Assembly: GCF_002902965.1 (NCBI RefSeq)
Contig: NZ_CP026106.1
Span: 2,356,001-2,420,000, forward strand
Length of the DNA: 64,000 nt
Reading direction: 5' to 3'
DNA from: Paraburkholderia hospita
GTDB lineage: Bacteria > Pseudomonadota > Gammaproteobacteria > Burkholderiales > Burkholderiaceae
Each line of letters starts with the position of its first letter. The stretch's first letter is position 1. A program made the position numbers and the translations under genes. This document shows positions 61,460 to 64,000 of this stretch, in pieces. Below the pieces are notes generated by a model. It did no database searches and was not told where the DNA came from. It worked only from the letters and a program-made list of their open reading frames with translations.

Positions 61460-62302
61460 CTACGAAAAGTCAGTTGATCTGCTTACGTCTCCCCACGCGT
61501 CGATAGCCGTTTGCATCGTGGAAAGCTTTCGTCGTACAACACTCAACGCATCGCTACCAAGCAGGAGGTGGACGGGTGGATCGGGATGTTCGACGAGATC
61601 CAGCAGCACGCGCGCAGCCTTGTCCGGGTCGCCCGCCTGTCTGCCGTCCTTCGCCTGGCGGGCCTGGCGAACGGGATCGAATACCACGTCGTAGTCCGCA
61701 ATGCTGCGTTCAGTGCGCACCATCGAGCGGCCCGCCCAATCGGTGCGAAACGAACCCGGCGCGACGGCCGTCACGCTGATGCCGAAGCCGCGAACTTCCT
61801 GGGCCAGCGAGTCGGAAATCCCTTCGAGGGCGAACTTGCTGCCGCTGTAGTACGAGATGCCGGGAAACGTCGTGAGGCCCGCCATCGACGTCATATTGAT
61901 GATGTGACCGGTTCGGCGCACGCGCATGGATGGCAAGACAGCCTTGATCATCGCAACGGCGCCAAACACGTTCACGTTGAACTGATGCAGCAGTTCTTCG
62001 AGCGAAGATTCTTCGAGCGTGCCCTCGTGGCCATACCCCGCATTGTTGACGAGTACATCGACCGGCCCGGTTCGTTCAGTCACGCCTTCAACGGCCGCGT
62101 CGATTTTGGCGAAATCGGTTACGTCGAGCACCACACCGTGAGCACGGTCCGGCTGCAGTTGCTCGAACGCGTGTTTCGCCGCTTCGCTTCTGACCGTGCC
62201 GATGACGACGTGCCCGGCCGACAGCGCAGCTTGCGCAAAAGCGCGCCCAAACCCAGAACTCGCCCCCGTAATCAGGAACACCCGTTGCCGAGATTTGCTC
62301 AT
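61460..62302 (-). CDS. Short-chain dehydrogenase/reductase
   Basis: A 280-residue classical SDR. Cofactor motif ITGASSGFGRAFAQAA, NAG motif VDVLVNNAGYGHEG, catalytic serine in INMTSMAGLTT and the YxxxK in ISYYSGSKFALEGIS. A basic residue after the first strand (VIGTVRSE) suggests NADPH preference. Substrate unknown. Confidence 0.92.
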   Translation of the reverse strand: MSKSRQRVFLITGASSGFGRAFAQAALSAGHVVIGTVRSEAAKHAFEQLQPDRAHGVVLDVTDFAKIDAAVEGVTERTGPVDVLVNNAGYGHEGTLEESSLEELLHQFNVNVFGAVAMIKAVLPSMRVRRTGHIINMTSMAGLTTFPGISYYSGSKFALEGISDSLAQEVRGFGISVTAVAPGSFRTDWAGRSMVRTERSIADYDVVFDPVRQARQAKDGRQAGDPDKAARVLLDLVEHPDPPVHLLLGSDALSVVRRKLSTMQTAIDAWGDVSRSTDFS

Positions 62303-62322
62303 GGTAACGACCTTGCCAATGC

Positions 62323-62526
62323 GTGATTGTCGATAGGACCGGGTATCGCTTACCCGGTGACGACACTGTACTTGCGCCAGGCTGGCCGTTGCATCGAGTG
62401 GCGATCAATTCAGTTTTTCGGGCGGGGAACAAGTCGTACATCAAGGCTCTGCTCGCCCGTGGGTTCCACAAGCCGGGCGACATTGAAGAGCGACTGGGGT
62501 ATTACCTTGGCCGGCTCGCGAATTGA
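62323..62526 (+). CDS. Possible small protein of unknown function
   Basis: A 67-residue frame from GTG, just divergent from the SDR gene: VDRTGYRLPGDDTVLAPGWP, then a basic helical end (FHKPGDIEERLGYYLGRLAN). No ribosome-binding site, no family. Kept only because the residue use looks protein-like. Confidence 0.3.
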   Translation: MIVDRTGYRLPGDDTVLAPGWPLHRVAINSVFRAGNKSYIKALLARGFHKPGDIEERLGYYLGRLAN

Positions 62527-62736
62527 ATCGGCGCGCGACGTGGTTCGCAAGCGATCGTCTTTACGCGATGCTCGCGGTATTCAGATTGTCAAATGACCAT
62601 GAGCTAGAACCGTCGTCCGATATATATCGAACTGCCCGCACACGCGTTGGATACTCGTTTCGAGCACGTGCATATTTCGCGGAGACCGGTGAATCAGGAC
62701 TCGTATAAAGTCCGTTCGGCTTGCTACCGACTCACA

Positions 62737-62961
62737 TCAACCGCGAGTGTCGATCCAGTGGCATGCCCAGCTTCGCGCGTAATCGACCGCGTCGGCCTCG
62801 TCGGCGAAATAGTCGAGCGAAAAGAATTCGTATTGATTCGGTGAGCGTCGCGCGCCATCGCGCTCGAGCAGCAGATTTGCGGAAAACAGACCATCGGGCA
62901 AGCAATGTGCAGACGGACGTACGGTATAACCCCCGTATTGCTGGGTTGTTGTATTTTGCAT
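62737..62961 (-). CDS. Small conserved-type protein downstream of the cold-shock gene
   Basis: A 74-residue protein: YGGYTVRPSAHCLPDGLFSA, NLLLERDG, then YEFFSLDYFADEADAVDYAR and SWACHWIDTRG. I recall similar short hypothetical proteins in Burkholderiaceae, but they have no assigned role. The acidic/aromatic end suggests a compact domain. Same strand as the cold-shock gene but separated by its terminator. Confidence 0.65.
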   Translation of the reverse strand: MQNTTTQQYGGYTVRPSAHCLPDGLFSANLLLERDGARRSPNQYEFFSLDYFADEADAVDYARSWACHWIDTRG

Positions 62962-63110
62962 TTGTCTTTGATGTTTTGAATTGTATTAGTCACGCCTGGA
63001 AAGCATGTGCCGCTGAGACGGCAACCAGCATGACAGAGGCGGCTTCGCGCCGTTTAAGATGCGACTGGCAAGCGCCAGTGCGGGAGACGTGGAGCGTGGA
63101 CTTCAGGGAT

Positions 63111-63140
63111 AAAACGAATCGGGGCCGCGATCGGGCCCCG
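63111..63140 (-). terminator. Terminator of the cold-shock gene
   Basis: Stem CGGGGCC / GGCCCCG with a 7-base loop, followed on the minus strand by ATTCGTTTT. It lies 13 bases after the stop. Confidence 0.8.
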
Positions 63141-63152
63141 CACTGCTACGCC

Positions 63153-63356
63153 TTAAACCGGCGTGATGTTTGCAGCTTGCACGCCCTTGGGGCCGCGCTT
63201 CGTTTCGAAGCTGACCTTCTGGCCTTCAGCGAGGCTCTTGAAGCCATCGCCGCGAATTTCGGAGAAGTGCGCGAAAAGGTCGTCGCCGCCGTTATCCGGG
63301 GAGATGAAGCCGAAGCCCTTTGCGTCGTTAAACCACTTTACAGTACCGGTATCCAT
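63153..63356 (-). CDS. cspA: Cold-shock protein, CspA family
   Basis: A 67-residue single cold-shock domain: [20 protein letters not shown] (RNP1 KGFGFI) and [10 protein letters not shown] (RNP2), ending [13 protein letters not shown]. It binds single-stranded RNA or DNA and melts RNA structure in the cold or as a general chaperone. The gene has a long leader of about 140 bases, as usual for cold-induced csp genes. Confidence 0.95.
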   Translation of the reverse strand: MDTGTVKWFNDAKGFGFISPDNGGDDLFAHFSEIRGDGFKSLAEGQKVSFETKRGPKGVQAANITPV

Positions 63357-63501
63357 ACGAATCCTTGAAACAGAAAAATTGAAGAGATTATCGCTCCAGA
63401 GTTTGGAGCCAAAGGATCAAGGAGGGAGAGGACAACGAATACCGCCGAGGGGCAACGGAACTATTGATGAACAGCAATCGAACTTCTTGAACTTCGGGGC
63501 A

Positions 63502-63529
63502 CATTAACACCTGTGCGCCACAATTGCAA
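63502..63529 (-). promoter_or_regulatory. Candidate promoter of the cold-shock gene
   Basis: On the minus strand, TTGCAA at 63529-63524, 16 bases, then TTAATG at 63507-63502. Transcription from about 63495 would give a 5-prime leader of about 140 bases before the ATG. Confidence 0.5.
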
Positions 63530-63660
63530 GGTTTCAGTGAAACTGGCCCGGGTATTTCTCGACCCGGCGCCAGTCAACGTCATCGAAACGAGCCGCTCCG
63601 CTGAGCCGCCACTCGCCAGACAAGCGCCTCAGAAGCCACACGAAGATTGACGACGCGGGG

Positions 63661-63873
63661 TCAATACAGCTTCCTTGGCGGCAGCGCGCGGCGAATCTGT
63701 TTGCGCAACCGGGCCACCGCGGCGGCTTTCTTGCGTTTGCGCTCCGTGGTGGGCTTTTCATACGCCGTGCGCGCACGCAACTCCGCGATCAGTCCATTAT
63801 TCTGGATTGCACGGCGGAAACGTCGAAGCGCAACTTCGACGGGCTCATTGGGTTTGGGGATGACGGTAGTCAG
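63661..63873 (-). CDS. rpsU: 30S ribosomal protein S21 (paralogue), probable CTG start
   Basis: A 70-residue S21 protein: [40 protein letters not shown] and [20 protein letters not shown]. Homologues start MTTV-, but here the first codon of that N-terminus is CTG at 63873, with AAGGA five bases upstream. An alternative is a longer product from a GTG at 63966, whose extra 31 residues do not look like S21. Burkholderiaceae carry more than one S21; this one sits beside the cold-shock gene. Confidence 0.85.
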   Translation of the reverse strand: MTTVIPKPNEPVEVALRRFRRAIQNNGLIAELRARTAYEKPTTERKRKKAAAVARLRKQIRRALPPRKLY

Positions 63874-64000
63874 ATCGTTCCTTGAGTCTTGATTCGATTG
63901 ATGAAAAAGCCGCGCATAGCTAGCGCGTCGTCCGATGCAGACGGCAGAAGACACTTCACTGTACACGCGAAATCTCCAGACCGTCTGGTAATTTGCACAG

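Noticed and set aside
63534-63650. Short minus-strand frame after rpsU ending RRVEKYPGQFH
   Set aside because: Residue use is plausible but there is no start codon with a ribosome-binding site; it overlaps the rpsU 3-prime end in another frame.

Overview
The window looks like a chromosome segment from a Burkholderiaceae bacterium, most likely Paraburkholderia or Caballeronia. The reasons are the high GC content with codon use to match, many LysR-type regulators and MFS exporters, aromatic-type catabolic genes, and protein types common in that group (YfcF-like GST, tannase-family esterase, YqjD/YqjE/YqjK-like trio, a second S21 protein next to a cold-shock gene). This assignment comes from pattern recognition only; no search was run. 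No rRNA, tRNA, CRISPR array, prophage or intact insertion sequence was seen.

Layout. 0-6.7 kb: a membrane diguanylate cyclase cut by the window edge, a YfcF-like GST, a GNAT acetyltransferase, a tiny lipoprotein, an LprI-like exported protein, a gamma-glutamylcyclotransferase-like protein and two uncharacterised exported or membrane proteins. 5.3-7.7 kb: an aldehyde dehydrogenase divergent from a LysR regulator. 7.7-8.7 kb: first copy of a large non-coding palindromic element. 8.8-13.5 kb: a DGPF/YCII protein and a four-gene MacB-like ABC efflux operon (adaptor, ATPase, two permeases). 13.8-18.2 kb: a class I methyltransferase, a tannase-family esterase and an MFS exporter.

18.3-29.0 kb is a catabolic region. 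It has an HxlR regulator facing an isochorismatase-like hydrolase/aldehyde dehydrogenase operon; a Rieske oxygenase with its VanB-type reductase, facing a GntR regulator; and a class II aldolase with an ACS-family MFS importer, facing a LysR regulator. The second copy of the palindromic element sits between the GntR gene and the MFS gene. Clear palindromic operators lie at the HxlR and GntR control regions.

29-41.5 kb: a small membrane protein, an exported alpha/beta hydrolase, a free-standing propeptide-like protein before a subtilase, NudC, a DHA2 exporter with a LysR regulator, another LysR facing a bicupin protein, and a FecR/OmpA-lipoprotein/CHASE2 operon that lacks any output domain. 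42-53.9 kb: a GlxA/AraC regulator, a flavin reductase, a membrane-anchored protein of about 14 leucine-rich repeats, a cupin, a DHA2 exporter, a YqjD/E/K-like stress trio, a PhzF-like protein with an altered active site, and a DeoR/MFS pair. 54-57.3 kb: CorA and a PLDc_N/TPR membrane protein lie among gene scars (a frameshifted MerR remnant and an IS3 OrfA remnant). 57.3-64 kb: a COG2509-type flavoprotein, a SulP-STAS-cyclic-nucleotide-binding fusion transporter, an SDR, a cold-shock protein and an S21 paralogue that seems to start at CTG.

The strongest candidate for something undescribed is the pair of roughly 0.9-kb palindromic elements at 7741-8660 and 24807-25751. They share nested hairpins, a perfectly conserved 28-bp inner stem around a variable loop, tandem arm repeats and, in the second copy, a perfect 21-bp terminal inverted repeat that begins at the base after a stop codon. 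Neither copy encodes a believable protein.
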